Source: Burkholderia glumae LMG 2196 = ATCC 33617
Lineage (GTDB): Bacteria > Pseudomonadota > Gammaproteobacteria > Burkholderiales > Burkholderiaceae
Length of the DNA stretch: 64,000 nt
Assembly: GCF_000960995.1 (NCBI RefSeq)
Contig: NZ_CP009434.1
Span: forward strand, 1,364,001-1,428,000
Direction of reading: 5' to 3'
The notes beneath the pieces were generated by a model. That model did not search any database. It saw only the letters and a program-made list of their open reading frames with translations, and was not told where the DNA came from. Made by a program: the position numbers and the translations under genes. Below are positions 43,878 to 52,411 of this stretch, one piece after another. Position 1 is the first letter of the stretch; every line of letters starts with the position of its first letter.

Positions 43878-44627
43878 ATGGATTCATCGGGTTCGACGGC
43901 GGCCATGGTGGTCGCCGCATTCGCGCTGGCCGGCCTCGTGAAGGGCATGATCGGGCTCGGTCTGCCCACCGTCGCGATGGCGCTGCTCACGCTGGCGATG
44001 CCGCCGGCCGCCGCGGCGAGCCTGCTGGTGGTGCCCTCGCTCGTCACCAACGTCTGGCAGCTCGCGCACGGCCCCGCGTTCGGCGCGCTGGCGCGGCGCC
44101 TGTGGCCGCTGCTGGCCGGGATCGTCGCCGGCACGTTCGCGGGCGGCCTGCCGCCGCTGGCCCACGCGGCCCCGTGGACGCGCGTCGCGCTGGGAGCCGT
44201 GGTCGCGCTGTACGGCGCGTGGGGGCTGGCCGCGCCGCGCCTGCCGGCGCCGGGGCACCGCGAGCGCTGGCTGGCGCCGCTGGCCGGCTACCTGACGGGC
44301 GCCATCACGGCCGCCACCGGCGTGTTCGTGATGCCGGCCGTACCGTATCTGCAGGCGCTGCGCCTCGACAAGGCGCAACTCGTGCAGGCGCTCGGTCTGT
44401 CGTTTACGGTCTCGACGCTCGCGCTTGCCGTGCAACTCGCCTTCACCTCGGGATGGCAGCCGGTCGATCTCGGCATGTCGGCGCTCGCGCTCGTGCCGGC
44501 GCTCGCCGGCATGGCGGGCGGGACGATCCTTCGCAACAGGGTGGGCGAAGCCACCTTCCGGCATGCCTGGTTCGCCGGATTCGTCGCGCTCGGGCTGTAC
44601 ATGGCGGTGGGGCCGGCGCGCGGCTGA
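43878..44627 (+). CDS. TauE/SafE-family sulfite/anion exporter-like permease
   Basis: A 249-residue membrane protein with seven to eight hydrophobic helices and the TauE/SafE (PF01925) landmarks LAGLVKGMIGLGLPTVAMALLTL in the first repeat and YLTGAITAATGVFVMPAVPYLQAL in the second. Members export sulfite, sulfonates or other small organic anions. The ATG at 43878 has only a GGA upstream. It is convergent with a LysR gene 105 bp away. Confidence 0.88.
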   Translation: MDSSGSTAAMVVAAFALAGLVKGMIGLGLPTVAMALLTLAMPPAAAASLLVVPSLVTNVWQLAHGPAFGALARRLWPLLAGIVAGTFAGGLPPLAHAAPWTRVALGAVVALYGAWGLAAPRLPAPGHRERWLAPLAGYLTGAITAATGVFVMPAVPYLQALRLDKAQLVQALGLSFTVSTLALAVQLAFTSGWQPVDLGMSALALVPALAGMAGGTILRNRVGEATFRHAWFAGFVALGLYMAVGPARG

Positions 44628-44732
44628 GCGCCGGCTTGCGTGGGTGCCGGCCTGGCCCGGCGGCCGTGGGTCCGCTTGCCGGGCGACGCGGGTTCGTTGC
44701 GCGCCCAACGGCGATTTGTCGACCCGGCCAGA

Positions 44733-45632
44733 TCAGGCGTTGCGCGGCGCGCCCTCGGTCAGGAAGGCGACGAAGTCGCGCGTGTAGTTCGGCAGCGCGG
44801 AAAAATCGCGCGCGCACAGCACGAGCCGGCGGTGCGCCCAGGCGTCGGTCAGCTCCACGGTGGCGAGCTGCAGGGTGGCCAGCGCGCGATGCGCCGCGTG
44901 CCGCGACACCACGCCGATGCCCACGCCGCTCTCGATCACGCGGCAGATCGCATCGAAGCTGCGCAGCTGCGCGCGATAGGCGAGGCGCTTGCCCAGCGCC
45001 TTCGCCTGCTCGGCCAGATGCGCGTGCAGCGCGCTGCCGTCGGTCAGGCCCACGAAGGCGGCGTCCACGATCTCGCTGAACGATACCGAGGCGCGCGCGG
45101 CCAGCGGATCGGCCGCCGCGGCGACCACCAGCAGCCAGTCCTCGCGGAACGGCAGCTGTTCGAGGCCGTCGAGCCCGACCGAATCGGCGACGATGCCCAC
45201 CTCGGCGCTGCGGGCGCGGAGCGCGTGGACGATCTCCTCGCTCGAGCGTTCCTCGACGCTGATCGAGATGCCCGGATGCCGCGGCAGGTAGCCGGCCAGC
45301 GCGTCGGGCAGGTATTCGCTGAGCGAGGCGGTGTTGCAGAGCAGGCGGATGCGCGCGCGCAGCCCGTCGCCGAACTGCTGCAGCTCGCCGTGCATCTGCT
45401 CGATCTGCTGCAGCACGACCCGCGCGTGATGTTCGAGCGAACGGCCCGCGTCGGTGGGCTGCGTGCCGCGCTGCGTGCGGTGCAGCAGCGGCACGCCGAG
45501 CGTGTCCTCCATGCCGCGGATTCGCTCGCTCGCCGACTGCAGCGTGAGGCAGGTGCGTTCGGCGCCGCCCGTGATGCTGCCGGCATGGCAGACGTTCAGG
45601 AAGAGACGCAGGTCGGTCAGGTCGAATCGCAT
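44733..45632 (-). CDS. LysR-family regulator convergent with the TauE permease
   Basis: A 299-residue LysR protein: N-terminal winged helix (MRFDLTDLRLFLNVCHAGSI, then QSASERIRGMEDTLGVPLLHRTQRG) and a substrate-binding region of two lobes (ARIRLLCNTASLSEYLPDAL onward). GGAGG lies 6 bases before the ATG at 45632; the frame extends to 45899 without support. It converges on the TauE-like permease, an arrangement often kept in related genomes, so control of that gene is plausible but not shown. Confidence 0.93.
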   Translation of the reverse strand: MRFDLTDLRLFLNVCHAGSITGGAERTCLTLQSASERIRGMEDTLGVPLLHRTQRGTQPTDAGRSLEHHARVVLQQIEQMHGELQQFGDGLRARIRLLCNTASLSEYLPDALAGYLPRHPGISISVEERSSEEIVHALRARSAEVGIVADSVGLDGLEQLPFREDWLLVVAAAADPLAARASVSFSEIVDAAFVGLTDGSALHAHLAEQAKALGKRLAYRAQLRSFDAICRVIESGVGIGVVSRHAAHRALATLQLATVELTDAWAHRRLVLCARDFSALPNYTRDFVAFLTEGAPRNA

Positions 45633-45898
45633 GGTCGCCTCCGTGGCGGCATGAAGAGGGCGTGGGCGGTGACGCGGGCGCGAGCCCACGCCGGGGGCGG
45701 GCGCGGTCCTGCCGGCCAAGCGCGGCCGGCGATACGATAGCAGGCGCCGCGCGCGGCGCGCCTCAGGCATTGGCTGAGGCAGGATGCGCCGGTTCCGCAT
45801 GGTGGCCGCGCGCGCGGCCGTGCAAGATGGCGGGCAGGGCCGATGGCTCGCCAGGCAGGCGCGGCGCACGGCATTCATCCCGCACCCAGGAGGCGGCA

Positions 45899-46009
45899 AT
45901 GCGCGACGATCCCGGCTGGTCCCTGTCGTTCAGGCTCGCGCTGCACATCGTGTTTCTCGGCATCGGCCTCGCGCTGGCCTGGACGGCGCTGCTCGAACGG
46001 CTCGGCTGA
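45899..46009 (+). CDS. Small single-helix membrane peptide (36 residues)
   Basis: A 36-residue open frame with near-ideal AGGAGG, 5 bases before its ATG. The peptide is MRDDPGWSLSFRLALHIVFL followed by GIGLALAWTALLERLG: a charged N-terminus, one hydrophobic helix and a basic/acidic end, typical of small membrane proteins. The strong ribosome-binding site, rare in this window, is the main support. Function and topology unknown. Confidence 0.65.
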   Translation: MRDDPGWSLSFRLALHIVFLGIGLALAWTALLERLG

Positions 46010-46020
46010 ACGCGCCGCGC

Positions 46021-46284
46021 CTATTTGCGGCCGGCCAGATAGTCGACGCCCGCCGGCCCGTAGAACTCGGCGTGCGGCGTCTGCGCCGGCAGGTGGAACA
46101 CGTCGCCGGGGCGGTAGACGGTGTCGACGCCGGCGATGCGCAGCGTGATCTCGCCGGCGACGATCAGCGCCTTCGCCTCGAACGGGTGCGCGTGCTCGGC
46201 CATCGAGCCGGGCTCGCGCCTGACGGCGACGGGCGCGGCGAAGCCTTCGCGGGCGAGCGCGGCGACGAACGTGTCGTGGTCCAT
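46021..46284 (-). CDS. Small single-domain cupin
   Basis: An 87-residue cupin-fold protein. The two conserved motifs are visible: AEHAHPFEAKALIVAGEI (His-x-His and the acidic position of motif 1) and YRPGDVFHLPAQTPHAEF (motif 2 with its His). AGGAG lies 6 bases before the start. Such short cupins may bind a metal and act as small-molecule sensors or isomerases; nothing narrows it down here. Its gene is 11 bp from the small-peptide stop on the opposite strand. Confidence 0.88.
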   Translation of the reverse strand: MDHDTFVAALAREGFAAPVAVRREPGSMAEHAHPFEAKALIVAGEITLRIAGVDTVYRPGDVFHLPAQTPHAEFYGPAGVDYLAGRK

Positions 46285-46482
46285 GGTGGCTCCTGGATGG
46301 CCGATGAGGGAGACCGGCCCGCCGTCACGATACCGCTTGCCGGCTGCGGCGTCATGCGCGCTGCGGGCACGTTACGCCGCGCGCCGATGCGGATTTTTTG
46401 TCATCGTTGCTTGCATCCGGTTACAGGTGCGCGCGGCCAATTTTGAGAAGCTTGGCGGCCCCTGCGCACCCCCGAATTGGAC

Positions 46483-47094
46483 ATGAACGACCATCACACC
46501 ATCGCATCACGAGGATCGCGCGGCGCCGCCTGGTGCGCCGCGCTGGCGGCTGCCTGCCTGGCGGCTGGCTGCGCCGCCGGCGGCCCGCCGCTGCCGGGCG
46601 ACACCCTGGCGGGCGCCCCGGCCGCCGTGCCGCCCGGCGGCCCGCTGGCGCAGCCGAAGGCAGGGCCGGACGCCGGCGACGCGCGGCGCATCGTGCGCGC
46701 CACGCGCCGCCATGCGCAGCGCGTGGCGCTCGCGTGGCCCGCCGACGGCCCGGTGGTCGCCGGGTTCCAGCCCGGCCGCAACCGCGGCATCGAGATCGCG
46801 GTGCGCTCGGGCGAGCCGGTGCGTGCGGCCGCCGACGGCCGCGTGATGTATGCCGGCACCGGCCTCAACGATTACGGTTCGCTCGTGATCGTCCAGCACA
46901 GCGCCGATATCCTCACCGCCTATGCACGCAGCGGCCGCCTGCTCGTGAAGACCGGCGACATCGTCCGGCAGGGCGAACCGATCGCCCAGGCGGGCGCGCC
47001 GGACCGGGCGCGCGACGCGGCCGTCTGCTTCGAGGTGCGCCGCGACGGCAAGCCTGTCGATCCGGTCGCTTACCTGCCGCCGCGGCAGGGCTGA
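46483..47094 (+). CDS. NlpD-like lipoprotein with a degenerate LytM domain
   Basis: A 203-residue lipoprotein: signal with lipobox LAAGC (lipidated Cys30), then a LytM/M23 domain at residues 85-200 that aligns segment for segment with E. coli NlpD (NRGIEIA, VRAAADGRVMYAGTGLNDYG, VKTGDIVRQGEPIAQAG, CFEVRRDGKPVDPVAYL). All zinc-ligand positions are changed: Asn100 and Glu104 replace H and D, Arg149 replaces the H of YAH, Cys182 replaces the final H. There is no LysM domain. The domain should therefore not cut peptidoglycan but activate an amidase (AmiC-type), as NlpD and EnvC do. Its ATG is 46483. Confidence 0.85.
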   Translation: MNDHHTIASRGSRGAAWCAALAAACLAAGCAAGGPPLPGDTLAGAPAAVPPGGPLAQPKAGPDAGDARRIVRATRRHAQRVALAWPADGPVVAGFQPGRNRGIEIAVRSGEPVRAAADGRVMYAGTGLNDYGSLVIVQHSADILTAYARSGRLLVKTGDIVRQGEPIAQAGAPDRARDAAVCFEVRRDGKPVDPVAYLPPRQG

Positions 47095-47317
47095 GGCGCG
47101 CACCTGGGCGCGGGCCGGCGGGCGGGCTCGCGCGTGAGCTGGCCGCTTGGCGGGCCGGCGTCATGGCGGCTCGCCGCGCCGGTTCGTCGGCTCGGTGCCG
47201 AATTCGGGCGCGGTTCGAGCGGCAGCCGCGGCTTGCCCACCTCGCGGCTTGACACGGGCCGCCCGGCGCCGCGATGCTGTCTGCCGATGCCGCGACCTTC
47301 CTTCCTGCCGACCCGCC

Positions 47318-48208
47318 ATGACCCATTCCCCGCTGCGCCGCTCCCTGTTGCTTGCCGCCGCGTCGGCCCCCGTGCTGGCTGCCTGCGCGTCGCCGCGCGG
47401 CGGCCCGCCCGCCGTCGAGGCGGCGCGGCGGCAGCTCGCGGCGCTCGACGCGTCGTTTTCCGGCGGACGGATCGGCGTGGCCGCGCTCGATAGCGGCAGC
47501 GGCGCACGCCTGCTGCATCGCGCCGACGAGCGCTTCGCGTTCTGCAGCACCTTCAAGACGGTCCTCGTTGCCGCCGTGCTGACGCGTGCGGCCGGCGATC
47601 CGCGCCTGCTGTCGAGCGTGATCCGCTACCGCCGGCAGGACCTGGTGCGCTATTCGCCGGTCAGCGAAAGGCATGTGGAGACCGGCATGAGCGTGGCGGG
47701 GCTCTGTGCGGCCGCGCTGCAATACAGCGACAATTCAGCCGCGAACCTGCTGATCCGGATGCTGGGCGGGCCGGCCGCGGTGACCGCCTACGCGCGCTCG
47801 ATCGGCGACCGCTGGTTCCGGCTCGACCGCCTCGAAACCGACCTGAACGACGCGGTGCCCGGCGACGAGCGCGACACCACCACGCCCGCCGCGATGCTCG
47901 AAACCCTGCGGCGCGTCACGCTCGGCGACGCGCTCGACGCAGCGGGCCGGGCTCGGCTGGTCGGCTGGATGCTCGGCAATACCACCGGCGACGCACGAAT
48001 TCGCGCGGGCGTGCCGGCCGGCTGGCGGGTGGCCGACAAGACCGGCAGCGGCGACTACGGCAGCGCGAACGACGTCGCCGTGATCTATCCGCCGCGGCGC
48101 GCGCCGATCGTGCTGGCGGTGTACACCACGCGCGATCGCAAGGACGCCGGATACGACAACGCCGCGATCGCCTCGGCCGCGCGGATCGTGACGGCAGCGT
48201 TCGGCTGA
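47318..48208 (+). CDS. Class A beta-lactamase, PenA-like
   Basis: A 296-residue serine beta-lactamase. Catalytic motifs: CSTFK (Ser77, Lys80), YSDNS (Ser137-Asp138-Asn139), ETDLN (Glu173, the omega-loop base) and DKTGSGDYG (Lys241). A Cys immediately precedes the catalytic Ser, as in PenA of Burkholderia pseudomallei. The N-terminus MTHSPLRRSLLLAAASAPVLAAC has a lipobox (LAAC), so it is probably a lipoprotein, as described for PenA. The ATG at 47318 gives this signal; the frame from 47147 is shadow. Not induced by an adjacent divergent LysR, see the next gene. Confidence 0.95.
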   Translation: MTHSPLRRSLLLAAASAPVLAACASPRGGPPAVEAARRQLAALDASFSGGRIGVAALDSGSGARLLHRADERFAFCSTFKTVLVAAVLTRAAGDPRLLSSVIRYRRQDLVRYSPVSERHVETGMSVAGLCAAALQYSDNSAANLLIRMLGGPAAVTAYARSIGDRWFRLDRLETDLNDAVPGDERDTTTPAAMLETLRRVTLGDALDAAGRARLVGWMLGNTTGDARIRAGVPAGWRVADKTGSGDYGSANDVAVIYPPRRAPIVLAVYTTRDRKDAGYDNAAIASAARIVTAAFG

Positions 48209-48411
48209 GGCCGCGGGGCCGCCGGCGCCGGCGGGGCTGCCCCGGCAAGGCGCGCGCGCGCACGGCGCGCGCCCGGAGCCGGCCGCGGCTCGCCTGATGT
48301 TTTCGAATCGCTTATCGTGATGCCTGACGCGCCGGCATTCGCATCCGCCATCGCCGGCGCGGCCGCTTGCCGTTCGTCAACCCGCTCGCCCGCGCGTCGC
48401 GCGCCTTCGCC

Positions 48412-49284
48412 ATGCAACGTCCGCCGCCTCTCAATGCCCTGCACGTGTTCGTCACGGCCGCGCGCCACCTGAGCTTCACGCGCGCGGCCGCCGCGCTGTG
48501 CCTGACGCAGGGCGCGGTCAGCCGGCAAATCCAGTCGCTCGAGGCGCACTACGGCTTTTTGCTGTTCGTGCGGCGCGCGAAGGGGCTCGCGCTGACGCCG
48601 GAGGGCGAGCAACTGCTGCCCGTGGTGGCCGACAGCCTCGCGCGCATCGACGAGGTGTCGCGGCGCCTCACGCGCGAGCGCAGCGATCTCGCGCTGAAGG
48701 TGCCCACCTGCGTGATGCGCTGGATCCTGCCGAAAGTCATGCAGTTCCAGGCCGAGCACCCCGACCTGCACGTGCAGTTGACCACCGCCTGGCGGCACGA
48801 CGTCGATTTCGCGACCGAGCCGTTCGACGCGGCGATCGTCTACGGCGACGCGGGCGGCCCGGGCATCCACGCGGTGCCCTTGTTCGACGAGCGGCTCACG
48901 CCCGTGTGCGCGCCAGAGCTGCTGGCGGCCCGGCCGCTCGCCGCGGGCGCCGATCTGGCGCGCCACACGCTGCTGCACCCCACGCGCGACCATCGCGACT
49001 GGCGGCAGTGGCTCGCCCACGCCGGCATCGACGGCATCGATGCGGCGCGCGGGCCGAGCTTCGACACGCTCGACCTGGCGACCAACGCGGCCATGCAGGG
49101 CTTCGGCGTGGCCATCGGCGACCTCACGCTGGTGGCCGAGGACGTGGCAGCACGGCGCCTGGCACGGCCGTTCGACGCGGTGCTGGCCACCGGCGCGCGC
49201 TATGCGTTGGTCTGCCCGGCGCGCAACGCCGCGCAGCCCAAGCTCGGCCTGTTCGGCGCCTGGCTCGCCGCGCATCGCGATTGA
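48412..49284 (+). CDS. LysR-family regulator, GcvA/AmpR-like
   Basis: A 290-residue LysR protein with the GcvA-type N-terminus PPPLNALHVFVTAARHLSFT followed by LTQGAVSRQIQSLEAHYG, and the C-terminal two-lobe sensor (VPTCVMRWILPKVMQFQAEHPD). The ATG at 48412 is preferred over that at 48367. It lies 203 bp downstream of the beta-lactamase gene on the same strand. Burkholderia penR genes are usually divergent from the lactamase; this arrangement is different, so regulation of bla is only a possibility. Confidence 0.92.
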   Translation: MQRPPPLNALHVFVTAARHLSFTRAAAALCLTQGAVSRQIQSLEAHYGFLLFVRRAKGLALTPEGEQLLPVVADSLARIDEVSRRLTRERSDLALKVPTCVMRWILPKVMQFQAEHPDLHVQLTTAWRHDVDFATEPFDAAIVYGDAGGPGIHAVPLFDERLTPVCAPELLAARPLAAGADLARHTLLHPTRDHRDWRQWLAHAGIDGIDAARGPSFDTLDLATNAAMQGFGVAIGDLTLVAEDVAARRLARPFDAVLATGARYALVCPARNAAQPKLGLFGAWLAAHRD

Positions 49285-49304
49285 GCGGCCCGGCCGGCCC
49301 GGGC

Positions 49305-49559
49305 TCAGGTGCTGCGCTTGCGCACCGCGCCGACGACCACCAGCAGCACGATCGCGCCGATGATCGAGGCGATCCAGCCCGCCCCCTCGCCCGGCCGGTA
49401 CCAGCCCGCCATGCGGCCCACGTAGCCGGCCACCACCGAGCCGGCGATGCCCAGCACGATCGTCATCACGATGCCCATGCCGTCGTCGCCGGGCTTGAGC
49501 GCGCGCGCGAGCAGGCCGACCACGAGGCCGACCACCAGGGTTTCCAGCAGGTGAATCAT
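49305..49559 (-). CDS. GlsB/YeaQ/YmgE-family small membrane protein
   Basis: An 84-residue protein with three hydrophobic segments (LLETLVVGLVVGLLARALK; IVMTIVLGIAGSVVAGYVG; GWIASIIGAIVLLVVVGAV), matching the transglycosylase-associated family PF04226. AAGGAG lies 6 bases upstream. Members are small stress-induced membrane proteins of unknown mechanism. Its gene converges on the LysR gene (20 bp). Confidence 0.9.
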   Translation of the reverse strand: MIHLLETLVVGLVVGLLARALKPGDDGMGIVMTIVLGIAGSVVAGYVGRMAGWYRPGEGAGWIASIIGAIVLLVVVGAVRKRST

Positions 49560-49704
49560 GAGGGCTCCTTGCGGGTTGATCGAAACGGATGAAGCGCATT
49601 CGCATGGACCGGCCGCCGCGCGCAGAGTTCGGCAGCAGCGTTCGTGCCCGCCGCGGCCGCGCGGCCGGACCTGCGGCCGGCGGCCGGCCCGTGCCTGGCC
49701 GCGC

Positions 49705-50532
49705 TCAGCCCGCGGCCGGGCCGCCGCCGTCGCCGGCCGGCCCGCGGCGGCGGTAGCCGTCGGTGGCGGCCAGCAGCGTGCGCGTATAGTCGCTTGCCAC
49801 GCGCGCGGCGCGCAGGTCCTCAATGGCGAGCTGCTCGACGATCGCACCGTGCCGCATCACGGCGAGCCGCTCGCAGAGGAAGCCGACCACGGCCAGATTA
49901 TGGCTGACCAGCAGCATCGTCAGCCCGCGCTCGCGGTGCAGGCGCCGCAGCAGGTTCAGGATGCCGGCCTGCACCGAGACGTCGAGTGCCGAGCTCGGCT
50001 CGTCGAGCAGCAGCACGCGCGGCTCCACGATCAGCGCGCGCGCGATCGCCACGCGCTGCCGCTGGCCGCCCGAGAGCTGGTGCGGGTAGCGGAACCGGAA
50101 CGCGGCGTCGAGCCCGACCTCGGCCAGCGCGCGCGGGATGCGCGTGTCGGCGCCGGCGATGCCGTGGATCGCGAGCGGCTCGCGCAGCGTCTCGTCCACG
50201 GTGAAGCGCGGGTGCAGCGACGCGTAGGGGTCCTGGAACACCATCTGCACGTCGCGGCGGAACCCGCGCCCGAGCTTGCCCTGCACGGGCCGGCCGTCGA
50301 TCGCGAGGGTGCCGGCCGCGGCCGGCACCAGGCCGGTGAGCGCGCGCAGCAGCGTCGATTTGCCGGAACCCGATTCGCCGACGAGCCCGAACGCGGCGCC
50401 GCGCGCCACCGCGAAGCTGGCCTCGCGCACCGCATCCACGTGGCCCGCGCGCGTCGCGAAGCGCACCGACACGGCACGCACGTCGATCATCGGCCGGGCG
50501 GCCTCGCGGGCCGCATCGGGGCGGGCCGTCAT
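49705..50532 (-). CDS. Oligopeptide/nickel-type ABC transporter ATPase (DppF-like)
   Basis: A 275-residue ATPase: Walker A GESGSGKST, Q-loop VFQDPYASL, signature LSGGQRQRVAIARAL, Walker B LLLDEPSSALD, H-loop LLVSHNL. It is the second of a pair; its ATG overlaps the stop of the partner ATPase (ATGA). The pair with two permeases and a binding protein makes a complete importer of the peptide/opine/nickel (PepT) family. Substrate not deducible. Confidence 0.95.
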   Translation of the reverse strand: MTARPDAAREAARPMIDVRAVSVRFATRAGHVDAVREASFAVARGAAFGLVGESGSGKSTLLRALTGLVPAAAGTLAIDGRPVQGKLGRGFRRDVQMVFQDPYASLHPRFTVDETLREPLAIHGIAGADTRIPRALAEVGLDAAFRFRYPHQLSGGQRQRVAIARALIVEPRVLLLDEPSSALDVSVQAGILNLLRRLHRERGLTMLLVSHNLAVVGFLCERLAVMRHGAIVEQLAIEDLRAARVASDYTRTLLAATDGYRRRGPAGDGGGPAAG

Positions 50533-51416
50533 GGCGCCTCCTCCAGCCAGGCCGGATCGAAAGCGGCCACCGGCAGTTCCTCGGGCGGCGCCGTCAGCGA
50601 CGGGCTCGCGCCGAGCAGCGCGCGCGTATAGGGGTGCCGCGCGTGCGCCAGCTCGCGCGCGGCGCAGGTTTCCACCACGCGGCCCGCCACCATCACGGCC
50701 ACGCGGTCGCAGAACGACATCACGAGCGGCAGGTCGTGGCTGATCAGGATCAGCCCGGTGCCGTGACGCGCGATCATCGCGTCGAGCACGGCCAGCACCT
50801 GCAGCGACACCGCCACGTCGAGCGCCGAGGTGGGTTCGTCGGCGATCAGCAGGCGCGGCCCGGTGGACACCATCATCGCGATCATCACGCGCTGGCCCAT
50901 GCCGCCCGACAGCTCGTGCGGATAGGCGTCGGCCACGCGCGCGGGCGCGTCGATGCCGACCGCCGCGAGCGCCGCGACGATCCGCTCGCGCAGCGCGCGG
51001 CCGCGCAGGCCCGGCTCGCGCAGCCGGAACGCCTCGGCCATCTGGCGCGCCACCGTCATCACCGGGTTCAGCGAATACTTCGGGTCCTGCAGGATCATCG
51101 CGATCTCGGCGCCGCACAGGCGCCGCCGCTCGCCGGCGCGCATCGTCAGCAGGTCGCGGCCGGCGAAGCGCAAGCCGCGCGCGCTCCATTGCGCGGCCGG
51201 CGGCAGCAGCCCCAGCAGCGCGCGGCCGGTCAGCGACTTGCCCGAGCCCGATTCGCCGACGATGCCGAGCCGCTCGCCCGGCGCGAGCGTGAGCGAGAGG
51301 TCGCGCACGGCGTCGGTGAGCGTGCCGTCGTGGCCGCGAAAGCCGATCCGCAGGCCGTCGATCTCGACCAGCGGGGCCGGCTCGCCCGGCGGGGTGTTGG
51401 GTGGCGGCACGTTCAT
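50529..51416 (-). CDS. Oligopeptide/nickel-type ABC transporter ATPase (DppD-like)
   Basis: A 295-residue ATPase: Walker A GESGSGKS, Q-loop ILQDPKYSLNP, signature LSGGMGQRVMIAMM (Met in place of the usual Gln at the third position, as common in DppD-type subunits), Walker B LLIADEPTSALD. The C-terminal HPYTRALLGASPSL is the peptide-transporter hallmark. It overlaps the downstream ATPase and is separated from the permease gene by a single base. Confidence 0.95.
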   Translation of the reverse strand: MNVPPPNTPPGEPAPLVEIDGLRIGFRGHDGTLTDAVRDLSLTLAPGERLGIVGESGSGKSLTGRALLGLLPPAAQWSARGLRFAGRDLLTMRAGERRRLCGAEIAMILQDPKYSLNPVMTVARQMAEAFRLREPGLRGRALRERIVAALAAVGIDAPARVADAYPHELSGGMGQRVMIAMMVSTGPRLLIADEPTSALDVAVSLQVLAVLDAMIARHGTGLILISHDLPLVMSFCDRVAVMVAGRVVETCAARELAHARHPYTRALLGASPSLTAPPEELPVAAFDPAWLEEAP

Positions 51417-51417
51417 C

Positions 51418-52347
51418 TCAGGCTCCGTGGCGCGGGTCGAGCACGTCGCGCAGCCCGTCGCCGAGCAGGTTGAAGGCGAGGCTCACGAGCAGGATCGCGA
51501 TGCCGGGCAGCGTCGCCACCCACCAGGCGTCGAGCAGCACGCCGCGGCCCGAGGCCACCATGAAGCCCCACTCGGGGCTCGGCGGCTGGGCGCCGAGGCC
51601 CAGGAAGCCGAGCCCGGCCACGGTCAGGATGATGCCGGCCATGTCGAGCGTGGCGCGCACGATCACCGACGACAGGCAGAGCGGCACGATGTAGCGGCGC
51701 AGGATGCGCCAGCCCGAGGCGCCCTGCAGCCGCGCGGCGTGGATGAAATCGGCCTGCGCGATGCGGATCGTCTCGGCCCGCGCCAGGCGCGCGTAGGCCG
51801 GCCACGCGGTGATCGAGATCGCCACCACGGCATTCACCACCCCTGGGCCGAGCGCGGCCGCGAAGGCCAGTGCCAGCACGATCTTCGGGAACGCCAGCGC
51901 GATGTCGGTCAGCCGCATCAGCACGCTGTCGACGAAGCCGCCCGCGAAGCCGGCGGTGGTGCCGATCAGCACGCCGAGCGGCACCACGATCGCCACCACC
52001 AGGATCGCGATGCCGAGCGTGATGCGCGCGCCGCCGATCAGGCGCGAGCCGATGTCGCGGCCGAGCTGGTCGGTGCCGAGCCAGTGCGAGGGCGTGCCGG
52101 GCGGCAGCAGGCGCTCGGCGAGCACCTGCGCGAGCGGGTCGTGCGGCATCAGCAGCGGCGCGGCCAGCGCCACCAGGATCAGCACGGCGAGGATCGCGAG
52201 GCCGAGCAGGTTCAGCGGATTGCGCGCGAAGCGGCGCCAGCGGCGGTAGGCCAGGCCGAGCGAGGCCTGCAGGCGCGAGGCGGGCGTGTCGGTCAGCAGC
52301 CACGCGCGCCGCGTGGTGGCGCCGGGGGAAGCGGGAGGCTGGGTCAT
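51418..52347 (-). CDS. ABC transporter permease (DppC-like)
   Basis: A 309-residue permease with the DppC-type N-terminal helix (FARNPLNLLGLAILAVLILVALA), the periplasmic stretch HWLGTDQLGRDIGSRLIGGAR and the cytoplasmic EAA-like loop in IHAARLQGASGWRILRRYIVP. Five more helices follow. It is the inner-membrane partner of the DppB-like subunit and belongs to the same operon. Confidence 0.95.
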   Translation of the reverse strand: MTQPPASPGATTRRAWLLTDTPASRLQASLGLAYRRWRRFARNPLNLLGLAILAVLILVALAAPLLMPHDPLAQVLAERLLPPGTPSHWLGTDQLGRDIGSRLIGGARITLGIAILVVAIVVPLGVLIGTTAGFAGGFVDSVLMRLTDIALAFPKIVLALAFAAALGPGVVNAVVAISITAWPAYARLARAETIRIAQADFIHAARLQGASGWRILRRYIVPLCLSSVIVRATLDMAGIILTVAGLGFLGLGAQPPSPEWGFMVASGRGVLLDAWWVATLPGIAILLVSLAFNLLGDGLRDVLDPRHGA

Positions 52348-52371
52348 CGGCGGTTCGGGCAGGGCATGGGC

Positions 52372-52389
52372 GGCATGAGCGGCATGAGC
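52372..52389. repeat. 9-bp direct repeat between permease genes
   Basis: GGCATGAGC occurs twice in tandem; a degenerate third copy precedes it. Minor, non-coding. Confidence 0.6.
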
Positions 52390-52411
52390 GGCGGTACGGC
52401 GCGCGGGCCGT

